NCBI RefSeq assembly: GCF_938046015.1
Contig: NZ_CALIXW010000019.1
Location: forward strand, 1 to 15,449
DNA length: 15,449 bases
Origin: an uncultured Porphyromonas sp.
GTDB lineage: Bacteria > Bacteroidota > Bacteroidia > Bacteroidales > Porphyromonadaceae
Reading direction: 5' to 3'
This document shows, in pieces, positions 15,435 to 15,449 of the stretch (its first letter is position 1; the number at the start of each line of letters is the position of its first letter). The notes under the pieces were generated by a model. The model saw only the letters and a program-made list of their open reading frames with translations. It did no database searches and was not told the origin of the DNA. The translations under genes and the position numbers were made by a program.

Positions 15435-15449
15435 TTATGTATATAGCTT

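Overview
The window comes from a GC-rich member of the Bacteroidales, most likely a Porphyromonas or close relative. Four things point there. The dipeptidyl peptidase IV follows the remembered P. gingivalis DPP IV closely and is almost the same length. A type IX secretion plug protein is present. There is a Bacteroides-type 4-alpha-glucanotransferase with starch-binding domains. The promoters have the Bacteroidetes form, TTTG then about 20 nt then TAnnTTTG, rather than TTGACA/TATAAT. This taxonomic call is inference from protein resemblance and promoter style; no database was searched.

Layout. The left half is transcribed leftwards. It holds tRNA-Ser(UGA) with its own promoter, about 880 bases without a convincing gene (but with an orphan promoter, a strong hairpin and a small repeat cluster), a VOC-family protein, and then a run that reads in transcription order DUF3078 outer-membrane protein, malQ, phoH, purC. 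The malQ stop and phoH start overlap as ATGA, and purC is followed by an intrinsic terminator. A divergent intergenic region of about 650 bases separates the two halves. It contains an AT-rich island built of four copies of an 11-base element at an exact 22-base period, the most distinctive non-coding structure in the window. The right half is transcribed rightwards: a secreted serine-type sulfatase, ribE with the T9SS plug gene 6 bases behind it, dpp4 and lipA, closed by a terminator at the window end.

Function. Most of this is housekeeping (purine, riboflavin and lipoate synthesis) mixed with cell-envelope and nutrient functions. The sulfatase removes sulfate from host or dietary glycans, MalQ handles maltodextrins, DPP IV trims X-Pro dipeptides from peptides, and the plug protein serves the T9SS that exports many Bacteroidetes surface enzymes. 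I see no phage, insertion sequence, CRISPR array, toxin-antitoxin or defence system. The unusual material is regulatory: the 22-base AT repeats, dyads flanking the ribE promoter, an orphan promoter-plus-hairpin unit near 489-591, and a terminator that abuts the dpp4 promoter.
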